The position numbers and the translations under genes were made by a program. The notes under the pieces were generated by a model that saw only the letters and a program-made list of their open reading frames with translations, did no database searches and was not told the origin of the DNA. From Dichotomocladium elegans (taxonomy: Eukaryota > Mucoromycota > Mucoromycetes > Mucorales > Lichtheimiaceae), in assembly GCA_025716815.1 (NCBI GenBank), contig JAIXMN010000003.1, positions 1,426,001 to 1,490,000 of the forward strand: a stretch of DNA of 64,000 bases. Reading direction: 5' to 3'. Numbering within the stretch: the stretch's first letter is position 1; the number at the start of each line of letters is the position of its first letter. Positions 1-12,763 of the stretch are shown here, in pieces.

Positions 1-5
1 TCACC

Positions 6-832
6 ATGGCCCCCAAAGTTTTCATCATCATCCATACCATTTACCACCACATCTACAAACTCTCTCTCGAGATTAAGAAGGGTCTCGAGGCATCCGGTGT
101 CGAGGTTGAGCTTTATCAAGGTATAAAGAAATCAACGCAAGCCACGCTCGCGTTATCCACCAGCGACCGTAACATGATCCTCATTCATATTCTTAGTTCC
201 CGAGACCTTGTCTGATGAGATCCTCACCAAGATGCACGCCCTCCCTAAGCCCGATATCCCAGTCATTACTGTTGACAAGCTTCCTCTTGCTGATGGCTTT
301 GTGTTTGGCTTTGGCACCCGCTTCGGCACCATGCCTGCCCAGGTGAAGGCATTCCTCGATGCCACTGGCCAGCTCTGGGCCAAGGGTGCGCTTGCTGGCA
401 AGTTTGCCACCACCTTCTTCTCCACAGCTTCCCAGCACGGCGGCCAGGAGTCCACTGCCTTGACGACTGTTACTTACTTTGCTCATCATGGCATTATCTA
501 TGTGCCTTTCGGTTTTGCCCATCCCGTAAGTTCTAGAAAAAAATGACTTTAAGAGGTAGAAACAGCGATTTTAACTCCTGCGTTAGCATCTCTTTGACAA
601 CTCAGAAGTCGTGGGTGGCTCTCCCTATGGTGCAGGAACTGTTACGTAAGTTGGATGGATAGGAAAGGGGAAGGGTAGATCCAAGGTATAGCGCATGCCA
701 GTGCTAACACCAATATCTAGCAACGGCGATGGTTCTCGCCAGCCCTCGGAAAAGGAATTAGAAGTGGCCAAGACTCAGGGTGAGAACTTCGGCAAGGTTG
801 TCGCCACCTACGCTAAGGGCAAGTCCCTCTAA
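6..832 (+). CDS. WrbA-type flavodoxin-like NAD(P)H:quinone oxidoreductase
   Basis: Predicted soluble FMN-dependent quinone reductase (WrbA/Pst2/Ycp4 family), which reduces quinones by two electrons and protects against redox stress. Four exons (6-120, 197-525, 587-645, 721-832) keep phase over three GT-AG introns and give 204 residues, the usual family length. Family blocks in order: an N-terminal beta strand with the FMN phosphate loop, VPETLSDEIL after intron 1, GFGTRFGTMPAQVKAFLDAT, a His-His pair in YFAHHGIIYVPFG, and GGSPYGAGT before intron 3. The start sits in a good context (caccATGG) and matches the family N-terminus. An AATAAA lies at 869-874, about 40 bases after the stop. Odd: the phosphate loop reads HTIYHHIY where relatives have Ser-x-x-Gly-His, so Gly is replaced by His. 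Identification is firm; the quinone substrate is inferred. Confidence 0.93.
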
Positions 833-3339
833 AAGTTTAATGCAATTCCCCACCTTCATCTCCCACGCAATAAATATTCCTATTATCAATAGCTAAACAT
901 GAATTGTTCGCATGAACGTTGCTTTTTATGGAATATACCTAACAAGGCCATGGCTCGCTGTTCTAATACGACAAAAGGGGTGGAGGGAAAGGGATTCATC
1001 GGAGAGAAAGCAATCAATGTACGCTCAATGATAATTGCGCCGACTAATTGTTTCATTCACATTTACTCTCCTCCTCCGTTTTCATCGGAGAAGAAATTAC
1101 CACATCATCTCATGGCTGAGCTTAGCTACTTTCTTGTCTTCGAAACTCTACTATGAGCACGAGTTATTTGCTACCCCTTCGAAAGTCTAAGAACAACAGT
1201 AATCGTTTTTGGTCTCACTGACAGTGCTGATAGTAACTCTTAGGCGATTCCACAGCACTCGTGCTTATAAAACAGTGTAATCCTGACATATCCCCGCAGT
1301 TTGACATCAATACATTTCCCTGTCCGCTTGTGTAACAGAACATTAGCATCTCTACAAAATCCCAAGGACGCCGCATGGATATATGGTATTCTGCAAGATC
1401 ATTCTTCAGTAGAAAACGCCAGATCGTGTACATACTGGACATAGCAGATGTTGTAGACAGAAGGGTGAATTTTCATCAGATATTATATACAGAATATGGA
1501 ATGTCATTTATTAGAAGTTGGTTTTCCAGGTGGACCAAAACCTCCTGTATTGTCCGTAATATCGTTTTTTCCAGCGTTCCAGTCCAGCTAGTCTCTTGTG
1601 CCTGCCCACTGTCCTTTTTCACACATTCTCTGAAAAGCATTTTGCCCTGTAACGATTTTTTCATACATTTTATTCACCAAGATGACCTTCCACATCCTTT
1701 GCTTGATAAGCGCGGGAGATACCCCTGCTCAGGATCCCTTGATTCCGCTTCTCAGTGCTATGCTCTTTTTGATTTCACATGACACGTCCTCGCGCTCTGG
1801 ATGGCTTTAATGATTGTTGGCTTGGTTTTTCCCCTTAGGCTATATGGATAAAAGCCGATGTGAATGCTGCCCATCTGGACCGGTCCCTCTTTCGGGTTTT
1901 GCGTGGCTATGAATAGAGCGAAGGATCACCCCAGATACCACTTTTGTGCTGCCCGCTAGATGGCTGTCCGACTGCGCGTTGTTCATCATCAGCGCCGGTG
2001 TTTAATAGCTGCTCTTGATCTTTTGATCTTGACCGAAACCTTTGCTGTCATGCGGTCCAAATACGGCACTACTGTGGCACGTAATCATCCCCAAATCTTC
2101 CTTTATATTCCATTTATTCAGGATCAATCACTGAAATTTTGGCGGTATAGGCATAATGAATTTCTCTATTTTTTTGATGGACAGACAGGTAATGTCAACG
2201 CCACAATAGTTGGCTCTATATCGATATACTTCCTTGATTGTGTCGTCGCCTTCTTCTAGTCCTTCGCTCTTCCTCAAAGATCCCAATATGGCTGCCCCGA
2301 ATCCCCCTTCAATCGATCCTTTATACCGTTTCATCGCCAGGATGCTACATATCTATTAGAGAACCGAATGAAAACACTGAATATTTCCAATTGCGTTTTT
2401 CAAACAAGTGGCACATGTGGAAAGATACCCGAGGTTCCATTCCCTTTATTTTATCGACCATAGCTAGAAGCGGCCAACCTGATCGCTTCTATGTGTTCGT
2501 CTTTTTCTCATGAACCGCAAAATCCCCACACCATCCTTATTCTTATCTGGTCGATCTGGTACGCCCATCGGGATCATATGCTTGCGTCCTCCCTACCCCC
2601 TCCTTGTCAATCTCTAAGGAATCGTCTTCCGCGCTCGGATACTGCGGTAGCGTTAGTCCAAGGTATGCCTTTCTTATACGCTTATTTTGCTTTCTTTACT
2701 TGACTACGCTATCATCGTCTTGGGTCATAGGTCAGCTTTTCCCAAAGATTAGTTCTATTTAAATGAGGGAAAAGAACTGTGAGTATATGAGGTAACATCA
2801 TCGAGATGCAGCTAGATATATATAAATAGCAAATGCTGTCGAAATCAGCGGCTCTCTGATCCCAAAATACTTCCTCATTCTCTGCCGTTGGGTGTAGTAA
2901 TTGCTCATCATCTTTTGCTACTACAAATAAAATTAAAATTCACACCCAATGACCAATACCTAATTTGGGGAACATGCCCTGCATGCCGGCTTTCACTACT
3001 CCAGAGCAACGCCATTGTCATTCAGTGGATGCCTTGTAACAGGGTATATCATTGTCATGGCTTGTTTTCTTTTTCCGCATAAAATAATGGCTGTGTACTA
3101 ACTAAAGACGTAGTACAGAGCATACAATACCGAGTCTATTATTTTCTGCTTTAAAAAACATGACGATCGTTTTTCAAAAAGAGGTCAAGTGCCTATTTTT
3201 GACCCCAAAGTCAGACGAGCGGGTTTCCTCGCAAAAAAAGAGCAATGCTTCTCTTCAAATAACATTCTTTCCTTTCCTTTTCTCTCCTACTCGACACGCC
3301 CCTTGTTTGCATTCTATTTACATTGTTTCGTCGTCATTC
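833..3339. other. Intergenic, no supported gene
   Basis: About 2.5 kb of AT-rich sequence. Open frames of 60-135 codons occur on both strands but show no domain, no coherent splice pattern and no family resemblance. It contains the poly(A) signal of the first gene (869-874) and, near its right end, presumably the promoter of the mucin-like gene. I saw no tRNA, transposon end or repeat. Confidence 0.5.
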
Positions 3340-5281
3340 ATGTCATCTCGTACCGAAGCACCTTCACCTACACCAGAGCCCAACGAAGCACCTTTACCAA
3401 CTTCCAAAACGGAACTGCATCCGACGGTCACATCGGAAGCTCGGGATCCCACTACCTCTCCTGTGCCAGACATCGCGACGACAGGCGAGACGTCGGCAAG
3501 GACATTGCTACCAGACCCCTCAACATCGGAGGACGTTCCTACAAACACGCACACCGAAATCGATGCAACTGTGACAGAATCGCCTGTAATCACGCCAACT
3601 ACTGCTAGTGACCCGGTCGCAACATCGGAGGACCCGATCTCTGCCAGTCCAACGGAGGAGGTGCCAAGTACAACGGATGAACCATCTACGACAACAAATG
3701 AGCCAACAGTACCTGTTACCACGACCCCCAATGTGTCTCCTACAGCAGCCGAGCCTGCTTCATCAACTTCGGATCCACCAGCCACACATACTAGCAGTGA
3801 GCTACCTGTCTCCACAACTGATCCGCCAGCGACACATACTAGCAGTGAGATACCTGTCTCTACAACAGATCCGCCGGTCACACAAACTACTAGTGACATC
3901 CCTGTTTCCACGACGGTCCCGCTAGAAACTGTAACAACCAGCGCTTTGCCTGACACGACAGCCAACCCCACTGAGACAACATCTAATGTTCCAGCCACAG
4001 AAACAAGCAGCGACTTACCTGCCACCACCACTGAACCATCTGCAACCGATTCTGTTCCGACGACGTCTGCTGCAGAAAGTCCTACTACTGCGCCCCCATC
4101 AACAATTCCACCATCAGCTTCGGAAACGTACACTTTGTCAGCAACTGAACCTACCGCAACGAGTTCTGCCCTAGTGAGTCGTACTCCCGCACCACCAACA
4201 GATACAATGCCAGCTTCGGTGACAGACACTCAATCAACAACTGACTCTGCTCCTCAAGTCACGACAAGTACTGCGCCGGCCGCGTCTGAATCATCGACAG
4301 AACCGCCATCCGCAAGCACAACTGAAGGAGACCCGACGTCAATTGTTCCGTCGCCGACTCCAGATCAATCAAGTTCATCATCAATGGAGCCTGTAACGAG
4401 TGATATACGGAGCAGCACAGCAGCCGAAACCACCTCATCCATGGAGCCGTCGACATTCTCAAATCCAATATCAAGCACGCCAGTGCCATCACCCTCCACC
4501 GACATTACATCTTTAGATCTTACATCTAGTCTGTCTGTCGTCCCATCAACGACCCATTCGGAGATAGTCCAGACAACTACAACGGCGGTAGCTCCTCAAA
4601 GCACAACGACTCTCCATGTTCCGATCTCTACCACGACCACGACCACCTCCTCCTCGCCAGATAGCAACCCAACCTCCACAACAACGGACAACAGTCCGAC
4701 ACCAAAGCCGACAAAGTACATCACCTCTACAAGCTATATCACAACCTCGACGGTGATTGTCTCCGATGGTCAAACCAAGACGGTTGTCACTGTCATTCCC
4801 ACAATGTATGTACATAGCCAAGTGCATTTTGTTCTTGTTCGCTAAATGATGCCTATTTATTTTTTTATATAGCATCGTATCGCCCTCCTTGCCAGCCGAC
4901 ATCACGACCGAAATGCAAGGTGCAAGCAATACTGGCACCATCATTGGTAGCGTGATTGGCGGCACGCTAGGGTTCGCACTAATCTTGGGGGCACTCATGT
5001 TCTGGGTTAGACGAAGGAGAACAAGGGGTCGGCCGCGGTCTGTCCCGCTCGAGATGGCCGATGACCGTTACGATGAAGACGATTTTTACGGCGACCCTTA
5101 CCGCTATTCATTTGGGGCGCACAACCAAACACAGGCGGGCGAGTATGGATGGCAACATCGGCCAGCACCTGGCATGCGGAACAGCGCAGGAAGCGGCATT
5201 GTCACGTATGATCATGGTGAACCTTCGCAGCAGCAGACTTCGTCTTCTCAGCCAGCTGACGTGACACATTACCGGGATTAA
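3340..5281 (+). CDS. Ser/Thr/Pro-rich mucin-like single-pass membrane protein
   Basis: Two exons (3340-4805, 4873-5281) encode 624 residues. About 490 residues are Thr, Ser, Pro and Glu-rich, as in heavily O-mannosylated fungal surface proteins. A motif repeats TSTSYITTST, followed by one predicted membrane helix (SVIGGTLGFALILGALMFWV), then a basic stop-transfer stretch (RRRRTRGR) and a cytoplasmic tail of about 90 residues rich in Asp, Tyr, Gln and Gly. The layout resembles fungal cell-wall stress sensors of the Mid2/Wsc type, but no WSC or other cysteine domain is seen. The start MSSRTEAPSP is chosen over the upstream in-frame ATG at 3160 because the Thr/Pro-rich body begins there. Neither start gives a convincing signal peptide, so an upstream exon may be missing. 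Tail to tail with VPS26. Confidence 0.75.
3772..3915 (+). repeat. Three tandem 48-bp units in the mucin-like gene
   Basis: Three in-frame copies of a 16-codon unit, each beginning with Asp-Pro-Pro and ending with Val-Ser-Thr-Thr (core THTSSELPVSTT). They diverge mainly at third codon positions. A fourth degenerate copy follows to about 3963. The pattern is typical of length-variable surface mucins. Confidence 0.8.
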
Positions 5282-5533
5282 CGATGTAAAATAGAGTTCT
5301 GTTTTAAATATAAACATATGCCCATTTTTGTGGACAAATCGACTCTAACTCGACTATACCATCGAGTTGCAAATGATCAAATCAAAATTGGGAACTCGGT
5401 CCTAAAAATACATGTTAAAAAAGAGGTGATGCGCGTCGAGAAAAAAAAAAAACTGACGGATTGATCTTGGTGAGACCTTCCGTTATTCCCCCTTTTTTTT
5501 TGCGTGTAAATTGGTTGCTTTTGCTTTATTTAT

Positions 5534-7117
5534 TTATCCATCCGAGTCTTCCCTGCCGTCAGGGGTTGGACTTGGTGGCAACCCGTCGTCTTCTGAAAGA
5601 TGGCAAAAAAACTCAGTTACCATGGATAACAACCCCGACTCCATTGTAATGCTATTTTTACCTCGCCTTCGGTACAGAGTTATCTCCTGCTGCTTGTAAT
5701 ACCTTCTGTTTTCCTCATCGTAAAGCACAAGGTTCAAGTAGTATCGGACAGAAAAACGTTTGTTCACATCTGTAGAGAGCATGAGTTGACCGCGGTAGGA
5801 CAACTCATTCAGTCCTCATAATGTTACCTCGAAAGGTTGGAGTTAGGTCATAACCTCCTAAAAAGAGCCGAATGGGAATCACTTCGCCTAAAACGAATGC
5901 GATCGGATGTTCAGTCTTTTGACGTTCAATCCACCCGGTTCAAGATGTATCCGTATATATTCACCTCGCACGGGTGCACCGTCCATGATTTCAAATTTAG
6001 CAATTGTCTCGCTCTCGTTGTGCGTGTTCTGTCCTGCATTCTAACCATGAAACATGTTCTTTCTACATCCCGTCGAACATTGCTAAAATAAAATAACGAA
6101 TGGAGAGCTTACCAGAACCGGTTGTTTCTCGTCGCACGATGCATAGTTCCATGTGCTTGATCTTGATGCGGACCAGCAAGAAAAAGATCTTGCCGACAAT
6201 AACGTCCTTCATATGATATTTGGACTTATTATACTCGAATTCGATATGAAGGCAGTCTTCAATTCCAACTTCCATTTTGATCAGGTGCATGTCTTGCTTT
6301 GGTTCTTGGTACGATCGGACAAGCATGTCTGCTTCTTTTATCATATTGCCCATGCGCTTTGACACAATTGTACGTACAAAGTACCTATAGTCAGATTAAT
6401 GCACGTATGTCGCCAATGAACAATAAGAAATACACATGAACGTTCTCTATCAGCTGATATGTTTTTTTTTACCGAAGTTGAACGTTAATTCCATAGTAGC
6501 ATTCATACTGCTTCTCGACATTACGAAACTCAAACTCAAAAACCGTATTTTGCCTGATTTCACCAGGCGCTGCAAGTTCTTGAGAGAGGCAAACAAATTC
6601 TTTGCTTTGCGACGAATCATTGGCAATCACTGCGTGTTACACAATGAGATGCGTTCAGTTATCCCACTCTCTTGCTCTTTTGCTGCTCCCTTCTCCCTTT
6701 TTTTTTTGGATGGTCGGGTACCTATACTTCCTACGCATTCAACACGTATACCATGGTGTTCAAGTCGTTTTCCTGGACCCACAATGATCATCACCTGTCA
6801 GAGAAGGGAAAATAATGTTGGTGGGATTGTCCTCTCGAAATGATACATTTGCATCCGCTTACTTTCCCTCGAACTGCTTCTCGATCGAAATACAGCGGGA
6901 GTTTTTCATGCGGGTGACCTCGTTGGATAGTCGTATCGAAGGTCTTTCGCTTTTCTGTATCGGCAAGCTGAATCTTGATATCAGCCAGTGGGGCAAGGCC
7001 AAACAGTGACTAGTCGGGTGGGACGAACAGAGTGAATATGCGATCCGTTTCTTATGTTTTCATGGTGGAATGAGTCAAGAGGCAACAATGACAAGAGAGA
7101 CTTACAGCTACGGACAT
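5534..7117 (-). CDS. VPS26: VPS26, retromer arrestin-fold subunit
   Basis: Core retromer subunit that binds VPS35 and sorts endosomal cargo back to the Golgi. Eight exons on the minus strand: 7117-7106, 7009-6863, 6794-6722, 6629-6473, 6384-6113, 6033-5965, 5887-5828 and 5769-5534, all in phase with GT-AG introns, giving 341 residues. A 69-base GT-AG stretch in the last exon, divisible by three, could be an eighth intron (318 residues). Signature blocks: [95 protein letters not shown] and [20 protein letters not shown]. The first exon is only four codons (MSVA). No single open frame shows the gene, which is why it is easily missed. Identification is secure; the exact 3' splicing is less so. 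Confidence 0.93.
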
Positions 7118-8590
7118 CAGGATATGCTATAAAGAAAGGGAGAAAAAAAAAGAGAGAGAACAGAAGAAGGGGCGGAGGGCTCGCGTCGTCTGTCTGCCAA
7201 CACACGGAACGAGTGATCAAATACGCCAAACGGGCTCTGTTAGCATCGTGACAATGCATCCTACAAGCTCCGACAGGATATTGCAGATGCATCCTGGGTG
7301 TCTCAGGTACCAAATAAGGGTCTGCATTTCCCTAGGGAAGGATGTGGAGCGCGCCCCTGTCAAGCCGTGGTGCTGTCTGTTTTCCAGACCATCTCTGTAC
7401 AGAGCAATCACAGTGAAATACAGCATGATGTGATATCAATACTGCAAAAGAGCTAGGAGTACATGTCCATTCAGCGCAATGAGGTATGCTAATGTACGAA
7501 AATTGTTTCATGAAACTCAAAGGCGCGGCCATCTGTGAATCATCCAGGAGGACCGCAAGAACTGTATTGGATAACCCACATATCTGATATGCCCATAAGA
7601 CGGTCTCCCAATATTCTGGTAGGTTTGACGCCCATCAGCTCCATGGACTGATTTGCAGAAAGCCGGTCTGCTCCTCCGCATCGCCACCATTTGTTTGACC
7701 CGAGTTCTCTGGTTCCTTTATGAGCTAGATCCGTTGCTCACTTAGTCCCATCCAATACTTCCCTAACCCGAAATGTAATTATTCTATTTGTGCACCCTTG
7801 CTTGTTCATCGCGCTATCGGAAATGACTTTACCCGCGATACGCGATCTGCGCGGGCTTCCTTTGTTAACCCATCTCGTCGAATGTTGCAAATGCCTTCTT
7901 GCAGATCCTTTGCGTTCTTAACTCTGAACGCAATATAGTATCGGCTTTCTTATCCATACAATTTTTCAAAATTTAGGAGTATCTCCATAGGACCCTTGAA
8001 TATCTCCTTTTGAAGTCCAAAAAAATGAAGACCATTTCATGGTGGGAGGAGATCCGAAAGGCTGAGTGTTTGCAGTCGCCAAATCGATGGTATCGACCTT
8101 CAAATTATTCCCTGAAAGCTGACAGGCCCCTCTACGATTAATATCCCATCTATCTTTCCTTTCTCGCGCGGTATAATATTTTTCTTCAATGACCAAAATG
8201 GGTGTTTGTACAAAAGCTGCAACTACTATGGCAATTTATCTGTTTAAGCATTGACCCAGACAGCAGGATACGGGTAACATTCACACCGATAATTTTCTGT
8301 GTTCTCAGTAATTATTAAAAAACATCCATGATAACGTGTCATTTTGTAACCAATGTCAATATTTTTCCAAGTCGTCGACCTTCTTACCGACATCGCCATT
8401 ATCACTATCGCCGCGCAGAAAATTATGCAGCTCGCTTCCTCCTTAATAACCGAGATCATTGACTGAAGGATCGCAAAGTTTTGATTATTTAGGTGCATTT
8501 GCACAAAGGGGGATGAATATGTGACCGCCAATCTGCCCTGCGTACACGTAAGCGACCTTTGCCCACTAGGGCCAGTGGTTATGTTCATAT
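7118..8590. other. Intergenic, VPS26 upstream region
   Basis: Promoter side of VPS26, then AT-rich spacer up to the transposase relic. A 37-codon open reading near 8360-8470 could be the eroded 5' part of that relic but cannot be matched. Nothing else is supported. Confidence 0.45.
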
Positions 8591-8599
8591 CAGGTTCAT

Positions 8600-9866
8600 G
8601 CAGTATCTATTTGGGCCTAGTTCGGACTGCGTCGCTTCCCAACCTCCGGCAGTTGATTCCTTTCCATGAAGATCTATGGAAGACATCATCGCTTGGCAAC
8701 TACTGGTCCTTCTGGAGTGTCTGCATGACATGTACGTCTTCGTGATGGTTCATACAGCAATAGGTTCGATAAGCTAGGATTCAAGCCCACTGGAGCAGAG
8801 GTCCTTCTTTCCTTGCAGGCATTTGATCAAATGAAGGATTGTCCAGTCGAGATTTTGCGCTGTATGATGCTTGGTATTACGAAGTACGTGGTGTACTCTT
8901 TGATCAAATATCTCAATACGTAATTACGGATCCATCGCGCTCGGCCGATAATATGGGTAGCACCTCATTTGTTGGTCGGGATTTCAAGATATCTTTCTAT
9001 ATCACGAATGGTTCAACCTAATCAACACCAGAAAAGCCATGTTCGAAGCTTGGTTTACATGGGTCATATCCGGAATGATTTTGAACAATATAACATACTG
9101 GTGCATCAGAAGGTCTGCGATCTCACAGCTGCTACTAGACGGGTGGAGGAAATCTGTAACACACTCCACATTGCAGGATCAAGGGTTATCAGGAACACAT
9201 CAAAGCTGCGTATGCTACAGCACTTGAAAGATGACCTCGACCGTTTGCATCAGCAATCCATTTTGAAAGTGAAAAAGGCGAACAATTCAACAAGTCCATT
9301 CGTGAGCATTTATTCCATACCAACCGCCATAATCCCTCGCGCGACGTCTTAACCCTCTTCGGTCGCCAGTTTATGTTTCGACATATATTGGATGGCGGAC
9401 GTTGGGACCATAAAGATACTCGCGTCACAGCTGCCGATGCGACTATAAATACAAACGAGACCATCCAGGATTTGAATCCATTTACCTCGGTGGCGATCAT
9501 GAATTCTCGGACAATAATACTTCTGTAAAGTAGTTTAAGAAGGGCATTGCTGGATTTTTCATCGACCGTCAGACGACAAGGCTCATTATTGGCGAAATAA
9601 TGGATATCGCAAACGAGGGCACCGGAAAACTTGTTTACCTCAAGTTATACCAACCAATACTCGACGTACAGCCATCACAATCACAACAGTTTCGACCTTC
9701 AATCTACGTAAACTGCTTGAAGGATGCCGCCGCAAACGTAATTGTAACTTTAATCTCTGATAACGAATATGTCAGTTATGACTTGGAAAGATTGTACTTG
9801 GATGAAGTTGTCGATATGCAGCCGTGTTGCTCTAGAAACGATGCTTACATCATCAATGTCAGCTAG
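8600..9866 (+). mobile_element. Decayed Plavaka-like (CACTA-related) DNA transposase
   Basis: Broken reading frames line up, in order, with the C-terminal half of the Plavaka-type transposases known from basidiomycetes and other fungi. At 8764-8925: TGAEVLLSLQAFDQMKDCPV followed by EILRCMMLGITKYVV, matching the family 'DP..D.PVEILH..LLG..KY' block. At about 8960-9010: a VGRDFK segment. At 9036-9240: a helical stretch (LVYMGHIRNDFEQYN, KLRMLQHLKDDL). At 9255-9525: SEKGEQFNKSIREHLFHTNR plus HNPSRDVLTLFGRQF, matching the 'FE.FN...R....SNRQAPSRD' block. The frame shifts at about 9240 and stops at about 9525. It resumes at 9537-9866 with a C-terminal segment ending in a Cys-Cys pair. Stops and frameshifts mark it as inactive. 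Terminal inverted repeats and target-site duplications were not found, so the limits are approximate. Confidence 0.6.
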
Positions 9867-10829
9867 TTTGGCTCACTATAGTACCTGCTTCAGCATCATG
9901 TAACAGATCTTCATATGTTCATTGATTTATTTTTACAAATACCTTTACTATGCCCTATATTTGAATTTATACATATTTTATTTCAGTAAACTATACTGGG
10001 GCGTGTAGTTGTCATAATATGACTTGCGAATTTTTCAAATTGTGTACTACACACACGTTCCAAAATAGAATACCTTCCTCCAACCGGGGCGCCATCCCCC
10101 GTATCCTCGATGTCACCCCCGACTATCTGCAGCTTTTAGCCAATGAAATTGATTGGGGAGGTGGAGAATGGCCTGTTTCATATGTTTTCACCTCTGCGTG
10201 TGTTGGCAGGAACTAGGCATCAGGATGAAACCAATCAGGATATACGCAAGCCAGGAATTTTTTCATCACGAGGACGTCGAATTAAAAGTTGATGCAGACG
10301 CTCGTCTTCCCCCCGCTCCCGTGGCTCAGCTGCAGCTGACAGGTGTTAATACCAGCGCCCACCTTCCAGCAAACCATGTCAAAACTACATAAACAGGAAT
10401 CCGGTTTCTCGGGTTTATTGTTTAATCAGCTATGTAGTAAAAAAAATCCTAAGAGTATTTCATTTCCATAACGCAAAGGAAACTCTGGAACGCAGGCTGA
10501 CAATGTATTAAAATCACAGAAGGGCGAGCGCGAGCATTGAAATGCTGAGAGCCCGTATGGTAGAGATCCCCGAGTGCATGGGCAGAAAAGAACGAGCAGC
10601 AAGCAAGTCTATTTTGGTACTAGGTCAGATTTATCCCTTCCATCGCTCCCCCCAACCTTCGAGGTTGGATAACAATAACAAAAATAAGAGAGGGGAATCT
10701 AATTCGATCTCTCTCTCTCTCATTTCTTTTCGATGAAATCTTGTCGGTCCCAACTAAATAACTTTCAAAAAGAAGCCATTGTTCCACATTTTCTTGAGGG
10801 TATGTTCAGAAAATTAAGCAAAAGTTATT
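9867..10829. other. Spacer between transposase relic and next gene
   Basis: No supported gene. It may contain the unseen first exon of the gene that follows, because the first recognisable exon there begins without an ATG. Confidence 0.4.
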
Positions 10830-12763
10830 TAAGGTTGCCTCGTAACCAGCCTTGTCAAAGTTTTCCATGAGTATATCACCGATGAGACTGATAAACCGAG
10901 TTTGGCGGGTTTCTGTGGCAGCAACTGGGATTTTGTAGTGGACCATAGCGATGCCGCTGACATTGTATCTTCGTGGAACAAACGCTTCCGATGCGCACTC
11001 GATGTCTTGAAAGTCAAAGTAAGTATATTGCGTTAAAAAAATTAGCTATGACACTGATTTCTCCGCAGGATTATTCCAAGCAACAACCAGACTGGACCAA
11101 AATTCTGCAGGCCAGGTTAAACGTACGTTCTTTGTCATAGTTTGTTCGCCATTAAAGTTTATCTTTATAGCTTTTGGGCAAGCAAAGAAATGATTCACCA
11201 GAGGCGAAGGATGCAGACATTGAAACTGTATACACTACTCTTCCTAGTGGCTCGTCTTCGGCTAAAAGTTCACTAAAGGTAGGAAACCTGGGACATATAC
11301 TCCAATACTCCAATAAATCAATATCCTAATACAAGTTCTCGTGTTTCAAGATAATGACAACTGCCCAGTGGGATGCTTTTGAGGAAACTTACAAAGGCAT
11401 GAGAAATGAGCAGAAATGGGAGCTGTCTCCCGGTGTATATGTCGAAGACAGAATGTACACCTTCGCCAAAAGTTGCGTTTATGAACAGTGAGGATATGAT
11501 ACAATCATTCCATCATCAATCCATCGTTCATTCAATACCTTCCGTATAGCCCTGCACATTCGTTCATTATCGGCCTGTCAGACAGCTGCTGGGAGTCTGT
11601 GTTCACACGTGAAGAGAGAGACCAGTTGCTACGCTATAAGGCGCCTGTCTGGAAGAGATTCCCCAAAGCCTTTCGGAGTATCACGCACTCTTTGAGGACA
11701 AGGTATAATTGCGTAATTCTGTAACATAGTACCATAACTTATGCACATGGGCACAGGTGACCGTTGACGAGCTGTGGCGCACTTCCCAGCAGCGCATATT
11801 TGACCCTGTCCAACAGTTTGACGAGGATTGGTCGAAGCGCTCGATAACGGACCTGCTTTCCTCTTACCGGTGGGGTGTCATCTCAAGAATCGAGAAGACG
11901 GGGCTGGAGAGAGATCTGGTAATGCGGTTCTGGCGCTGCATAGACATGTGCTTTGATGACATCCAAGTTGAGACGAAGAGGTAAAAACAAATCCTTTTAA
12001 TGACAATGGTGATAATAATCCACCATGAGCACTCCAGGTCCAATCAACATTGGATTGATACATCTGTACGGTACAACGAGGGTCGTCTGAGCGCAGATGG
12101 CATGCTCTGGCCAAAGGCTCAAGCTGTAAAACCTGATCTAATCTTGTGCAAGGATGGCATCGAATATGGGTGTGCAGAAGTTGGGTTTTTGGACGATGGC
12201 GGAGTTGACACCGAGGAATTGATTGAGAAGAACCTCAGGATTGCCAAAAAAATCATGAAAGACATGCTTGTCCAGGGAGCCAGAAACCTTAACAGCGATG
12301 CGCAATCCACCCGGCAGCTGCGAATAGTTGGGTTTTCTCATACGCGTAAGTATTCTTTCCTCTCGCCTCTTGCTGGTGCGCAGCCAAGCTAATATCATTG
12401 GACAGATCTTCATACCACACCATTAGTCATGGACAGCCCGGCAGGTTACGTGTGCCGGGTCCTGAGAATGACCGAGCATCGCATCCCCCCTCAGCCAAGC
12501 GTGTTCTGGAAGTGTGTAATCCCGTTCTTGGAAAGCGTCTGGAAGATCAAGGTAGGACCTTGCAAACAGTCTATATTTCTTAAATAAGTAACGGCTGTTT
12601 TTTATAGCGTTTGGTGAAACGAAGCGTGGAGGTAAATGAAGGCGGGACCACAAAGCGACAGATGTCAGATTTCGAGCTTTTTGATGACAGGAAAGATAAG
12701 ATGTTGATTCCATCATGCATGATGTCGCCTATCACGCCAGTCAAGAAGCGAAAGCGAAAATAA
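10830..12763 (+). CDS. Uncharacterised multi-exon gene of a Mucoromycota multicopy family, one apparent frameshift
   Basis: Function unknown. Exons joined by phase: about 10830-11018, a short exon from 11070, then from about 11171, 11351 and 11550-11702, then 11757-11980, 12038-12345, 12406-12551 and 12608-12763. Recognisable parts: an acidic N-terminal segment with SSWNKRFRCALDVL, an FIIGLSDSCWESVF block, LERDLVMRFWRCIDMCFDDI, then KPDLILCKDGIEYGCAEVG followed by a Lys-rich helix, and a C-terminal nuclear signal KKRKRK. From memory the order matches a family repeated in Rhizopus- and Mucor-like genomes. The spaced D...E-x-G...K pattern could be a PD-(D/E)XK-like core, which is inference only. 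Near 11637 the frame changes by one base between LLRYK and CLEEIPQSLSEY, suggesting a frameshift or sequence error. The 5' end is not resolved: no in-frame ATG, stop just upstream. Confidence 0.55.

Noticed and set aside
3318..4229. 303-codon open frame on the minus strand
   Set aside because: Antisense shadow of the Thr/Ser/Pro repeats of the mucin-like gene; Val/Gly-rich composition mirrors the sense codons.
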